A stretch of 64,000 nt of DNA from Onchocerca lupi (GCA_028564675.1 JAOVVO010000134.1:62001-126000); one strand, 5' to 3'. Counted from the stretch's first letter, positions 1-12,561 are shown. Numbers and translations: made by a program. The notes: a model not told the origin generated them from the sequence alone.

Positions 1-191
1 TATTGCTGAGATAAGTTTACTTTACTGTCGTGAAGCAATTTGTGAAAAAGGTGTCAGGGCAATGTTTCATAATAACTTCATTTTAATATCCTTACGATTT
101 TTCAATTTGTTGTAAACAACAGTTGTTTGATAGGCAAATATGTTGCTGATAAATGACGGATTATTCTCTTACTTGCACAAATTATCGTTAA

Positions 192-214
192 AATGCTGGC
201 AAGCAGCCAGCATT
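192..214. repeat. Small perfect inverted repeat (hairpin)
   Basis: The arms AATGCTGGC and GCCAGCATT are perfect 9-bp reverse complements around the 5-nt loop AAGCA. It is GC-rich for its surroundings. No coding context; function unknown. Confidence 0.7.
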
Positions 215-501
215 GTCTGAATTATTCTGCCAATGGTTACATCTCCTGATGGCAGCACGACTATTCGATGAGCATATATCTTTCAGTTCTCTCCAAAGAA
301 TCCACGAAATCAGTAATTAAATTAATCCGTTTAATAATCCAACATATGGATGGTCTCTCGGTATCAGTAGTCTGATTTCATTCAATTAAGCATGTGGGAA
401 TATTGGTTTGCCTAAAACTTCCAGAAATATAGGGTCTTCGTATTCCAGCACTGACGATCCTCAATAATTTCAAACCAAATTTTAGTTCAGTCATATTTTT
501 A

Positions 502-536
502 TCACAGTCGATATTAAAAACGGGTATCGACTGTGA
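502..536. repeat. Perfect 12-bp inverted repeat (hairpin)
   Basis: The arms TCACAGTCGATA and TATCGACTGTGA are perfect reverse complements around an 11-nt loop. The stem is too short for a typical microRNA precursor. Function unknown. Confidence 0.75.
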
Positions 537-2435
537 ACTTGGCTCAAAAAACTTGGCCTCAAAATGCTGTTTCAGAATGGGTAATTGTAAATTCTCGCCG
601 AACTTGGCAAATATTTGATTAGCTAATTTTTTGTGCTAATGAATTTTCACCCTTTTCTCCTTTTTTTTTTCGCCTTCCAAGATTTAGTCTTACCTTATAG
701 AGTCTAAATTCCTATCTTTTTCTCTTCTCTTTTTCTTTACTTATTTTAGTGACATCATTCGAATCATTATAGCTGACAAGACCATGAGAAAAAAAAAATG
801 AAAAAAAGAAAAAACTAAGATTTAGTGTTTTTCCTAGAATTCGATAAGCTTTTTTCTTGATTTAGCAGTTCATTTGCATTTGAGAAAAGTAGGACGGCTG
901 CTGCAAACATTAACATTATGTGACAATTATGATGGCAAATAATTAGTATTAGTGACCAGCATATGTCATTGCTCCTTCTTCCTATGTTGCCACTTTCTAA
1001 TTCATTTCCTTAACTGTGTTAATTACAATAAGTGAAAAGCATGATGAAAATGCGGTTATTCAGTGCTGTAAGATGAAAATGTCCGTTAGAAGACAGTTCA
1101 AAATTGAGAAAAAATGAGATTACCCAATCATAAGTGAATTGTGCCCTGAACTCTTTGATACTAATGTTGTCAGAGAAACAGCCTGGTTGATATGATTGCG
1201 CTGAAGTGATAGAATGATAATGATGAAGCAGCGTCAAAATAAGAATATATTTGCAGAAGCCTTAAGCAGATCAAAAGAAGAATTGCAGAAAAAGAAAATT
1301 TAGAAGATGTCAATGATCAGTAAATATACGGATTGAAATAAGTAATCAGATTGTTCACATTGTTGCTTCTTTCGACAGATACTTTCTGGCTTACAGCTGC
1401 GTCAAGAGAGAGATATCCGCTGCTTAACTGATACCCGAATTTCCAATATTTAACACTTTTATTTAATTTTGAGTGCACATTGGAACATTTATAATCGCGG
1501 AACTTTTGCAACATAGATGAAGAAAGATCATGAGACAGAATCCTTAAGTGAAAACGTAAATTTTAAGAAATGCTTACTTAAAATATGCTTTTACTCATGT
1601 ATTGCCTGAGTGCTAAAGTTAGCTACATCAATAAATGAGCGATCTGCTCAATCTTTATTTTCTATGAAAATATTTTCCTTTACCTTTTCCATTATCGTTA
1701 CCACCTTCATTCTGCAAAATGTTTCAGTGGATAAACATCACTGTTGTATATATTTCTATTTGATTATAAAAAAAGTTAGGAATTCTATGAAAAATATATT
1801 ATAGAATAGATGTATAATATTAGACTTTCTTCTAGCACCGACACTTGACTGTGTAGCGAAAAAGCTATTTTGAAAAACCATCTGGTTTAATCCACTTATT
1901 GATTAAGGAGTTGATGATCAAGAGGTTGATGACCAATACTTATCACTATTCTATACAAACTTCTTCCTATTTAGAAAAAAATTCTTGATAATCCCAATGA
2001 AAATATAAATTTATTCATAGGCATATGCGCGTGTAGGACATAGCTTTCAAATATTTTATTCATAATTGTATTTACCCTATTCCAACATCATTAATTTTAT
2101 GCTACACGTTTAGAAATGTTCAAGTTTTTGTTTTATGGATATTTTCAATGGAATTCGAAAAAAATTTGCGAAAAGAAATGACCACAAAAAAATTCGAAAA
2201 TAATTGAAGATAGTCACAGAGAAAGGTGCTAAAAAGTTGTGCAAATATTTTTCCACCAAAATTCAAATTTAAAATATAAATACCCTTTAAAAAAAGGCAG
2301 AATATTATGAAAAACTTCCTTGTTAAAATAGCCAAATCGGTTTGTACTAATTTAAACATATTTAGTCATCTATTATTTTAAACATATATTATTTACTAAT
2401 CTAAATGTTTAAATTACAAGCATACTAATATGTTT

Positions 2436-2575
2436 GAATCTATATAAAAAAAAATGTAGATGCTACCTTACTCCTCAACGATTTCCGCAAATTCTCCACC
2501 GATTCTTTTCAAATTCTGACACAACCTTGCATTCGAATAGACGCGTGTCTTTACATAAACATATTTACCTTTTTC
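2436..2575 (-). mobile_element. Helitron 3'-tail fragment, reverse orientation
   Basis: Read on the minus strand, this segment resembles the tail of the Helitron that ends at 5510. Both share a block built around ATTCGAATGCAA followed by a GTTGTGTCA-type block. Both then reach a short run resembling CTACATTTTTTTTATATAGA. The copies differ by many substitutions, so this is an old separate insertion or a rearranged piece. No coding capacity. The match was made by eye, so the limits are approximate. Confidence 0.6.
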
Positions 2576-3179
2576 CACGTGTCACGTTCGTGACAACTAA
2601 AAGCAAGCAAGGAGGCGGAGTTTATTGACTTCGCCTTCCCTTTTTTCTCTCATTTTCCTTCTTCACCATCTCTCTCTCTATTGCAATGCTTATTACATCA
2701 CGTGGATTTATCCAAGGAAAGGACGAAAAAAATGGTAAAAAGATGCTTTCTGATATGGCATGTAGATATAAAAATTTTTGCATTTGTAACGAATCTGAAA
2801 AAAATTTCTAATACCTGTTAAATTTGGATTTGAAATTCTTTCTTTTTAACAAAAATTAGCTTAATTTGTTTGGGAAAAGGCATCAATTTAATCTAAAGAA
2901 ATTTTATTACATTAATTCTGAATATTTTTTAGGATCAATCTCTTTGCTCAGTTAATCTTCTCCGACTTAATTTTGATTTAACTTAATTTGATGTAAATTT
3001 TATGTTAAAATATTAACTCATAACTTTCTTCATTTTTCCATCGATATTCAAATCCATCAGAAGTATTGTTGACTTATAATTTCATATAATTGATACTAAT
3101 TCTTTCTTTTTTAAATTCTATTCATATTATACCTTTATTTGTTTATTTTTATCTATCTACCTATAACTTGTGCTTGCAA
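2576..3179. other. Intergenic AT-rich spacer
   Basis: No recognisable gene. This AT-rich spacer lies between the reverse Helitron tail and the Helitron helicase remnant. The 5' terminus of the element could lie here, but I see no convincing one. Confidence 0.5.
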
Positions 3180-4675
3180 TTCGCGAACAAAATTCTCAAT
3201 CAATTGGGAATGCTATCACCGAATCGATCTGCTGTTGCTTCGCTCGATGTGGAATTGCGTTGCAAACTAAATTACAACACGACTGATCTTTTGTCATATG
3301 TGCAATCAAATACTCCTAAACTAACGTTTGAGCAAAAAGGCATTTACGATCAAATAATGCAAACTGTCAATAAGGAAATTGGATAGATCTTCTTTTTAGA
3401 TGCGCCAAGGGTAAAAAGTTCCTAATTAGATTGATTCTGGCAACGTTTCGATCCCAAAATGATGTAGCCTTAGCTCTTGCATCATCCGGAATAGCTGCAG
3501 CACTGCTACCAGGTAGAATAACTGCTCATTCCGCTTTGAAATTGCCATTGAGCATGCAATTGATTGAAACTCCCCTACGCAACATTTCCAAAACATCCGG
3601 TATGGAAAAAGTATTGCAAAATGCAAATTTATTGTTCCGGATGAATGTACAATGACGCACAAAAAATCGGTCGAGGCTCTTGATCGATCATTACAAGATT
3701 TGCGTGGAAATATCAGATCGTTTGTGAACGCATTAATACTATTTGCAAAAGATTTCAGGCAAATATTGCTTGTAATTCCTCGATCGACACTAGACGGAAG
3801 AAATAAATGTTTGCCTGAAATACGTTACTTTGTGAGACACGTAAAAAGACTGAAATTAATTACAATAGTCCAGTTGCAAAAATGATTGATCAACTGGGAT
3901 CTTCTCACATCAGTTCCTGAAAATTGGAATAGAAAGCTACCGGTTGATCTGGCCTCAAGATGAATTTCATTCCTCATAACTTCTGCAATTTAGTAACGTC
4001 AAAATAAGAGTTGGTTGAAAAAAAATTTCTCAATATTCAAACCAAATTATAAGAATCACAATGAGTGAACGAACTCTTCTTGCAGCTGAGAACAAAGACG
4101 TCGACGAACTTGACGATATTATACATTCTGACATTCAAAGCGAGACAGTCACACATGAGTCAGTCGACACTGTTGTGCAAGCAGATAAAGCGGTTAATTA
4201 TCCAACAGCATTTTTGGATTTACTCGATTTGCCAGGGATGCCACCGCACGTACTGCAATAGGAAGTCGGCGTGCCAATTATCAGGTTGCGAAATATCCAC
4301 CAGTCAAAACTTTGCAACGGCGCGCGGCTTGCAGTAAAAAAATTAATGAGCGATTTCGTAGAGGCAACAGATTTGACAGGACCTTTCAAAGGTGAAGGTG
4401 TCCTTATTCCTCGCATTCCTATGATTCCAATGGAAATGCCATTTCAGTTTAAAAGATTGCAATTCCCAATTCGATTGGCGTTTACGTTCACCATCAACAA
4501 AACTCACGGACAATCTTTAAAATTGTGCGGTTTAGATGTAGAGACAAATTGCTTCTCACATGATAATTATATGTTGCGTGTTCTAGAGTCGGCAAACCAG
4601 ACAATCTCTTTATCTGCACAGACAATGGAACAATAAAAATATTGTATACCCACAAGTATTATGAAATTAAACATA
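3180..4675 (+). pseudogene. Decayed Helitron Rep/PIF1-like helicase
   Basis: This is a broken remnant of the C-terminal PIF1-like helicase of a Helitron rolling-circle transposon. Recognisable pieces run in order on the plus strand. At 3180-3383 there is LNQLGMLSPNRSA and a TFEQKGIYDQIM segment. Helicase pieces follow at 3431-3655 (SSGIAAALLPG, TAHSALKLPL) and 3652-3885 (ALDRSLQDLRGNIR, DFRQ). At 4061-4261 come LDLPGMPPHVLQ and at 4271-4636 PIIRLRNI, LCNGARLAVKKLM and the FTINKTHGQSL helicase motif. The pieces sit in different frames with stops between them. The ATP-binding loop that should read GGTGKT is gone, leaving APRVKSS and a stop. The element therefore cannot be active. The N-terminal Rep nuclease is not visible, so the copy is 5'-truncated. 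Confidence 0.9.
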
Positions 4676-5510
4676 TTAGATGTAGGCGAAAACTGAAAGA
4701 TGTCAAATAACCCCATGAAAATAATTGTAAACAAGAAATACTAAAGGTCAAGTGGCGGGACATAGTTTCAAAGAGACGACAAATATGTTTACCACCAGAA
4801 CGGTCTAATTCACAGATAAACGACAAAGATCGACGCAGCAACAGTAACAGTTCGAAGTTTCAAGATTTCTAGTTCGACAGTTCAAAGCGATGTAACAGTA
4901 GCAAAAATCGGACAATTCACTTGAATAGTAGTCTTCTCTATTATCGACAAAGGATAAAATAACCCAGTGATTAATTTGCCTGGATATTCTCTGATAATTG
5001 TTTGTTACGAAGAAGCTTTCTTCATTAATCAATAAAATATTTCACAACAGCATTCACCTTTGTCACACAAGACACAAAAAAACTCTTCACACTTATTGTT
5101 GACCTAGCCTAATCACAATAGCAAGGATCAGTCTCCAATCCAACCAAACTATAAATCAAATTATAACATATCAGTTCTTTTCCCAACACTAGAAATATGC
5201 GCTTTCTCTTTTCTTTTTTTCCACTTAGCTAGACTAAGCTACAGCAACGTGTGTATAAAAACATACGCGTATTCGAATGCAAAGTTGTGTCAAAATTTCA
5301 AAGCAATAAGTAAGGATTTTTCGATATCAAAGATTTTGAATTGATATAGATAAGACGCGTGTTCAAGAACTTTCTGAGGTTTAAGATTTTGAACAAACGA
5401 ACATTGATGTTTTTATTTAAATAGATTAGCTGAAGCCGGACACGCGAAGCGTAGCCTACCCCCATAAACTAGCTGGATCGGCCACGCTCCGCATACCCGG
5501 GTCCAGCTAG
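3180..5510 (+). mobile_element. 5'-truncated Helitron ending in CTAG
   Basis: The element runs from the helicase remnant to a typical Helitron 3' terminus. The last bases are CTAG (5507-5510) followed by T, the CTRR|T signature. Just before this are nested inverted repeats: GCGAAGCGT (5444-5452) pairs with ACGCTCCGC (5484-5492) with one G-T wobble. AACTAGCTGGA (about 5468-5478) pairs with TCCAGCTAGTT (5502-5512). Between 4680 and 5440 is non-coding tail sequence with the ATTCGAATGCAA block also seen at 2.5 kb and 17.6 kb. The 5' TC end was not identified, so the left limit is only where homology becomes visible. Confidence 0.75.
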
Positions 5511-7495
5511 TTAAAATAATAAATAATAATATATTGTAGAAAAAGAGAAGGAACGGCAGATTAAGATAAAAGACAGGAAGTATTTCACTGAAAGCTACTC
5601 ATTATCAAACTCGATTTTTGACTTCCAAATTGTTCCATTTTCATTTAATTATCGCGAATGTTAATTATTTTGACTCCTTACAATTATCTTGCCGGCTCTA
5701 TTGACAGTTTTTTTGAATATTGACTAGAAAGTGAATTCTTTTTCAAATATTATCTCGTTCATTTTAGCCACAGGCGTTATGTCCTTTACTTATGATAAAA
5801 AAGTTTTTTTCAAGGTGTTCCCTTTTAAACAGCATCAATAGTTGAATAACCGGACTGACAACCCCTTTAATAAGTTAAACATTCTATTGATAGTCATACC
5901 TCTTTGCATCTTAAGCTTAGAAATATAAGTTGAAATGCGCCACCGCACCATGGTTTGCATATTCCCACACTTCAACTTTTCTTTCTTCTCGAAATAATCG
6001 CAAGCAATATGCAAACTTTCCGCAATAGCATTGCGACAACTAACTGTTTAATTCGACGTGATGATACCTTTGGTACCAAATGAACTGTTCAACTGCTGTT
6101 CCTCTCTCATCTCAAGATAAAAAAAGCAAAAATATTGATAGTGCTGGTTGATCGCGCTGAAGAGATTTCTTCTCGCTTCAAAATGAATCTTTGCTTCTTT
6201 CTTTATAATAATATGAAAAATTTCAAAATATCGCACAATTCACCGAATAATCACTTCGCGCAGTTTCCCATAATGGCTCTTAATAATGCAACCAGAGTGA
6301 ATGAAATTCAAAAATAACGGAAATTCAAGAAATGGCTGAAGGCTGTCGTGTCAGAAATATTAGTGTCTACGGCGAAAAAAGGCACCTTGCTAGAACTCAA
6401 AGGTATTTGAAATTTCCGCTTCATTTTTACATGTTTTTGCCCAAAAATTTGAAAAGTTTGTCTCAATAGTTTCCGGCAGTGCATTCTTTATTTATTTGAT
6501 TAGTTGCTATTTGACCTTTAGTTCAACAATTAAATTATGCTATCGATAAAACTTCAGCAAATTATTTGATTTTGCCCTTTTTTTGGATTTCTGCAGATAG
6601 AGAGGTCCTTAAATTCACGTTTTTCCTCTATTTTATATTTAACCTTTATTTTATGTTTAATCTTTTTTATTTTTTTATATTTAATTGATCTATTTTATAT
6701 GTAATCTTTTTATTTTTGCCCATTAAAATGTAGTTTGCTTTTTTTTTTTTTTTTTAAATTTAAGAAATGAACGAATGGTTCATTCATGAAGTAAAGGCGA
6801 ACATTTTTTTTAAATGCATCTCGATTTGAATCAAAGTTAAAATTATTTTAGAAGCAATCAAACAGATTAAAATAGACAAAATAGCTCGAAGACTTAAAAA
6901 GTAACAGTTCTGCTTACAATGACACTTTTAATTTTTAAATTCTTGCAATGAAAATAATGATTTTTATGGCAAGCAAAAATTTCGGCTTACTTAGCACCAC
7001 TTATGTATCATTTGAATCGCTCGAAAAACTGACTTGTTAAGCACTATAAATGAAATAATACATATATATTTCACAAGATTGATACGTTTCATTTACTTCC
7101 TTTTCTATCTCTTTCTACAATTACCGCAATCCTCTTTCATATTTGTTCTTTATTCATGGATACTAAATGTCGCTGCAATCACGATGTTTAAGTTTCTGTG
7201 CGAGAATTGTTTCTGGATCCATTTTAAAAATTCATGGAAGGATGATAACCAGGAATTATTTCGCTCGAAGAATAGCTCTAAAACTGAATAAAATATAAGT
7301 GTTACATGATTCAGAAAATCCATACCGAAAAAATGAAGCCATGACGTGGAAATTTCCGATTTTGGATGAAGATGATCTGGAGTTATTGGGATTGAAAGAT
7401 TAAATGGCAAAAAAGCAACGAATTTTTGAGCTAATGATAAATTGTTTTAATTAGAAATTACCATATAATTTATTATCTGAAGTTATTACAGAGCG
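5511..7495. other. Intergenic region upstream of the potassium-channel gene
   Basis: No exon supported. AT-rich with T runs (for example about 6740-6755). It may hold the promoter of the plus-strand channel gene that starts at 7496, but I recognise no specific element. Short open frames at 6048-6317 and 7034-7410 overlap on both strands and match nothing I know. Confidence 0.5.
7482..7495 (+). promoter_or_regulatory. Possible spliced-leader acceptor before the Kir start codon
   Basis: A splice acceptor of the form TTATTACAG ends at 7491, four bases before ATG at 7496. In nematodes an acceptor a few bases before the start codon commonly marks SL1 trans-splicing. It could instead be the acceptor of an upstream cis exon, since the frame stays open for a few codons upstream. 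Confidence 0.45.
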
Positions 7496-10400
7496 ATGAC
7501 GCTGTCGGTTCCGACATTTCCGGAAGTCAGCAAAACTAAAATGCCCAGCAAAAAGCGAAAGATGAGCTTAGGTACGCAACCACTGCTGACTAAAAATTCC
7601 CTCTGCATACATTCTTCATCCATTGCGGGTAAAAATTTCGATAAATTTGCCGAAGTTCTTCCAGAGTCATCACAAATCGCATTCAGTTAAGTGATGGAAA
7701 ATTTTTGAAGTACTTTATAATAAATTATCAAATTATTTAGACGCGCTTTCTGAAAGTTTCCGCACAGTGGCAGCAATGGCGGGGAAACGGAATTCGAATT
7801 CACTGCCACGGAAAATGACGAAAAAGTTGAAAAAATCGAGATTAATAGCTAAAAATGGGATTTGTAATGTTTACAATACAAATGTACCGAAAAAGGATCG
7901 ACAGTATCTAAGGTTCGTTAAGAGCAATATTTTTGCAACAAAATTTTATCATCTGTTAATTCATGATCTGAATTGATTCTATCCATTTTTTAGTATTTCG
8001 TACATTATTATACAAAAATGCCGTTTGTTCTCAACCTAATTAATCAGATTTCAGGGATATATTCACAACAATGATTGACGTCAAATGGCGGTATATGCTT
8101 GTTATATTTGCGATTGTTTTTATAAGCAGGTTAGTATTTAATAAATTAGATTTCCTATTCGATCATTACTAGGGTACCGTGAAAACTAACATCAAGTTCA
8201 CTATACTTTGTACCGTGCAAAGAATTGGTTTTAAAATTTCATAGCTTATGAGAGGTTTATCTTGATTACACTTGAATAAGTTCGAAAATGATTGCGATCA
8301 CAAATTGAATGAGAAAGTGATTCGTCGAATCACTTTAAAAAGAACCACGAATATATTAGTAATAACTTTTTGTTAAGAGTAACTTGTAAACTCACAATTA
8401 ATAGTAAATTTCAGTAAAACATTATCGAATCTTGCAATTACTTTTCCTTTTAAAATTATGTTGTAGCAGTTGAATTCTTCACTGTGAATATAAAATAATG
8501 GCAGTCTGAGATTTAGTTTCTCTTTCTGGAAAGATTTACAGAACTAAATACTGTAGTCCAGCTGAAGAGTTACTTTACTTTTTTGTATAATCCAAAGTAA
8601 TTTTGAATAAAGACGACTTATCTTATTTCTGCCGTCTTGATATAGCAATAATGCGATATATGATATGTAATTCAGACCAGGTTGAAAAGCAAAGAAGATA
8701 TCGAGTAGAAAATTGAGAATTTCTTCCTTACCAACTCACATTTATAATCGAAAAATCACTAAGAAGAGTGGAAGTTTAATTATCAAATAGAATCTGAAAT
8801 GATCCACTGAATGAGGAAGTCAAATAAATGAAGAAATTTTTAGCTGGACAATATTTGCAAGTTTTTATTATGTTATAAGTGTTCTACACGGTGATATACG
8901 TAATCACTTGAAGCGTAATATATTGAATCATTCGGTTTGTATCGAGAATATCGACTCCTTCTTCTCATCATTCCTCTTTGCTGTTGAAACACACCATACC
9001 ATTGGCTATGGACACAGGTTATTTCTTTTTTTAGATTCCATTATCTGCTCTAATAATTCTTCTCCATTCTTACCACTTGCTTTCAAATTTTCCTTCTGAT
9101 TTTCGTTTCAAATAGTGCAGTATTTTTTTTTTTTTTTTTTTTTATATTATTTCATTCAAATGCGTAACTTCTATATTATTCGTAGCAAAGGTAATGTAAC
9201 TACAAGCTTCTGAAAAAAGCATGTGTTTTTCCATATAAATTTCAATTATCATGTCATCAGACGTCACTTTTAGATCAACTTGTAATGCTACGGATCATTT
9301 CATCCATCCATCTAATGAATATACATATATATGGTGATATCTTCTCAGATTTCTTGAAATGCGAGAATAAATAAGTTTCGCTCTGCTAGGCAACCATTAC
9401 TATTTCTAATCTTATGTCAGAAACAAACTCTGTAGTTTTTTTCTTTTTTTTTTTCGATTTAAAGAATATTTTGTGGATTTTGCACAAATAATTATTACAA
9501 GTTGCTCCTTGATAGATTTTTACCGTATCTTCATTCTGTCCATCTCAAGTCCACAAGAGAAGGCAGTACTGAATTCTTCTTCTTCAAAAATTTTAAATTC
9601 AAATGTTGTGATGAAGGTCATCATCATCATCATCATAGAATTTTACCTTATATTGAGAACTGGTAAATTCTTGGAATTTGTCCGGAACTGTATAAAATTT
9701 ATAACAGAAGATTTTTAGGTACATTACAACGGAATGTCCTGTTGCCGGTGCAGTAATATGCCTTCAATGTATCTGTGGTCTTCTAATTCAAAGTTTTATG
9801 GTTGGACTTGTATTTGCAAAAATGGCGCGACCCAAAAAGAGAGCTGAAACCATTATCTTCAGGTTCGTTGTTTCGACTAATCATTTTAATTGTATTCGGA
9901 AATCAGTGTATGATAGCAGCATAACATTAATTATCGGATGTCATATCTCACTAACTGGTTTTAATCTATTATTTAAATACTTCGGCGGAATGAATTTTTT
10001 TTTCGAAACATCCATAATTTCAGCGAAAAAGCAGTAATTTGTTTGCGAGACGGACAGTTTTGCTTTTTGTGTCGCGTTGGTGATATGCGTAATACTCATT
10101 TGGTGGAAGCTCATGTGCGGCTACAATTCATTACGGATCGTGAAACTGCCGAAGGAGAGGTGAAGTTTCAACTCTATACTAAATAATTCATTAATCAAAT
10201 CATCGCTTCAGTAAGGACAGGAAGTGATATTTTAAGTCACTTCTGTACATGATGTTTGAATTAAAATTAATTAAAATCGTAAGAAATAATAAGTCCAATT
10301 CCAAGCTTTTGACGAAGTTAACTTGTTTTGCCATAAATTCTTGTTTAGATCGAACCGCTGCATCAGTATGAAATGAAAGTAGGCCCAAGCACAACAGATG

Positions 10401-10684
10401 ATGATCGTATCTTCTTGGTAATTTATTTCATTTTAGTGAAATTCCGAAATACTGCTTGTAGGACAATTATTTCGGATGTTTCCAGAATACATTGTATAGA
10501 TTCGTAAGGAATAAAGAGCCAAAAGACAGCAATTGAACTGGAGAGAAATCATCTTATCATGACTGGTTTCAACTATTAATGATTAATACTACTGTTAAAT
10601 AATACCTAATTGAAACTATTTGATCCGACAAATTAGATAACTCTCACATGGACTTCCCAGTCCAAAATCCCTAAGATTTTAACT

Positions 10685-10723
<39 letters not shown>

Positions 10724-12561
10724 AGAACAAATTAGGACAGTTATGAATTGTGGAATTTCTGATAAATATTTAATTAAGGTGTGGCCGACTACTTTGTGTC
10801 ATGTAATTGATCGTGACAGTCCACTGTATGAATATGACTCAAATGTACTGTTGAGTGCTCAGTTCGAAATTGTAGTTCTTCTAGAAGGGATTGTTGAATC
10901 AACGGGAATGACTGCTCAAGCACGTACATCCTATTTACCAAGCGAAATTCTCTGGGGACACAGGTAACCTTTGACCGAACAGTGAAATTTAAGATTAGCA
11001 ATGGCTTAAATTTCATCTGGTAAGTAATTTTTTGAAACAAATTGCATGTGACAATATTTCCTCTAACAAATTAAGGTTCAAAAAGCTGGTAACTTATCAG
11101 CGCAGTAATGGGTCATATCAAATCGATTACGGTATATTCCACAGTACTTACGAAGTAAAAACTCCCACATGTAGTGCTAGCCAGTTCCATGAACGTCATC
11201 TTGTAAGTTTTTACGTCTTCACTTATCTCAGAAGCTGTCTGAATAACAGTCAATTTTTTTCAAACTTTATCTATCTATCTGAAATATGTTGAAAGACATT
11301 CAAAAAATTAAACTTTGCAGCGAATCAAATTTCTTTTTTATAAGCGCTCAGCGTTGTATCCCGAAATGCTATAAGTTTGCCATGAGAAGGGGGATTCTAT
11401 CGTACGTAAGTGAATCCAATGAGTTTTACTGATGAATGGAATAAGCACAGCTACATGCCATATAAGTATCGGAAAACGCGAAGCAATTGAATATGCGTTG
11501 CATTTGGAAATCACACAGTGACGACAAATGTAACACTCAGAATATTATACAACGGAATAGATGTGACATCAAATGCGACAGAAATTAAAAGTGCGGAGGA
11601 CATTAATTGATGGAATGTTAGAATGATCCATAGCCTGATCGTCGAGATTACTTTTTTCTTAGTTTTGAGAAAATAATTTTTGACCGTAACTTTTTTACAG
11701 AAAAATTCAGAATTCTTTGTGCGTGATGAGTGGATCGAGCATCCATTGGAAGATGCGCAGTCAACAGAATCAACGCCAACACCTCTACCATCTCCTTATC
11801 TCACTGTAAATGACTGTTCGATAAATGAGTTCAATTTTCAAAATGGCAACAATTATAAAATGCAACTTTTCGTCAGCTTTATTTTGGGCAAAAAATACAC
11901 AACTTTCCTGCAGATTTAACAAAGTATTTGTAATAACGCTTGTGTCAATTTGCAAATTAAATTGCGGACAGCGATGATGATAATAGTAATGGTGGTCTCT
12001 TTTTGCTTTTATTTTCCTTCTTTCTTTTTGTCACTCCCTTCTCTCCATCTTCTATTTTTGTTTATCGTCCAATTGAAAAGTGCCTGACGCATTGGTCCAG
12101 AGTAGAAAATGTAAATTTCAAAATTTCTGGCTCGAAACATAAGACAATTTCTTTCAGTTGTTATATAATATTTCATAGAATTCCGCTAATTCTGGCTGAA
12201 AAGCGAGTAAGGCGACTTTCAAGATTTTGAGTCGATTCAACTACTTAAATGATGGCTGCATTTTACATAGTTAAAATTACAATGATAACTGTTGCTATAA
12301 TTATAGCGATGGAATTGCGAATGTTCATGTTGGTTTTCAAAAAGATGAGGAAATCATGAGCTAAAAAATTACTGGAAAGAAATAACAAAAAGTTAACTTG
12401 AATTTGTCATCACTGCTTTTTTGCAGGAACATATGCAATCATCAGCTCCAACAATTATTGTGCAATGTCCTTCAAGATGTAACTCTCCGAGCCATTTAGA
12501 TTCAACGTTACACACTAATAAATCTTCATCTGTTCTATCATCTGCCATTACAAGCAGGTAA
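7496..12561 (+). CDS. Inward-rectifier potassium channel (Kir/IRK family)
   Basis: Predicted 503-aa Kir subunit; four subunits form a K+ channel that sets membrane potential. Exons: 7496-7685, 7741-7912, 8055-8129, 8844-9017, 9719-9862, 10024-10159, 10349-10417, 10779-10963, 11076-11202, 11701-11805, 12427-12561; all phases join. Visible landmarks are the N-terminal TNVPKKDRQYLRDIFTT slide helix, then M1 (about residues 135-160). The pore helix and filter read ETHHTIGYGHR (filter 198-202), then M2 (about 213-237) and the PIP2-binding MARPKKR (239-245). The cytoplasmic Ig-like fold holds VICLRDGQF, VEAHVR and SEILWGHR. The pore disulphide cysteines (C178, C210) and the Glu-Arg pair flanking the filter (E194, R204) are present. 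Odd points: GYG is followed by His where Phe is usual, and the rectification site Asp in M2 is Gln228. C. elegans has three paralogues (irk-1 to irk-3); I cannot say which this matches. Confidence 0.95.
9123..9144. repeat. Poly-T run in Kir intron
   Basis: A run of about 22 T in the intron between exons 4 and 5 of the channel gene. Confidence 0.8.
9618..9636. repeat. TCA trinucleotide microsatellite
   Basis: About six tandem TCA units in the same Kir intron, shortly before exon 5. Confidence 0.8.
10686..10722. repeat. 37-base poly-T run in Kir intron
   Basis: An uninterrupted run of 37 T upstream of exon 8 (10779). It could act as a long pyrimidine tract, although the acceptor used (TAATTAAG) lies about 55 bases further on. 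Such runs often vary in length or collapse in assembly. Confidence 0.9.

Larger units (their letters stand above)
1..2434. other. Intergenic AT-rich DNA, no gene supported
   Basis: I see no coding exon here that I can support. The short open frames are low-complexity and match no family I know. The stretch has T- and A-rich runs and two small perfect hairpins at 192-214 and 502-536, listed separately. Confidence 0.6.

Noticed and set aside
1019..1514. Two minus-strand ORFs of 65-72 codons
   Set aside because: No family resemblance, no splice signals joining them and no conserved motifs.
7345..7404. Short frame MTWKFPILDEDDLELLGLKD just upstream of the channel gene
   Set aside because: It ends at a stop with no donor before it, so it cannot splice to the Kir exons; left out.
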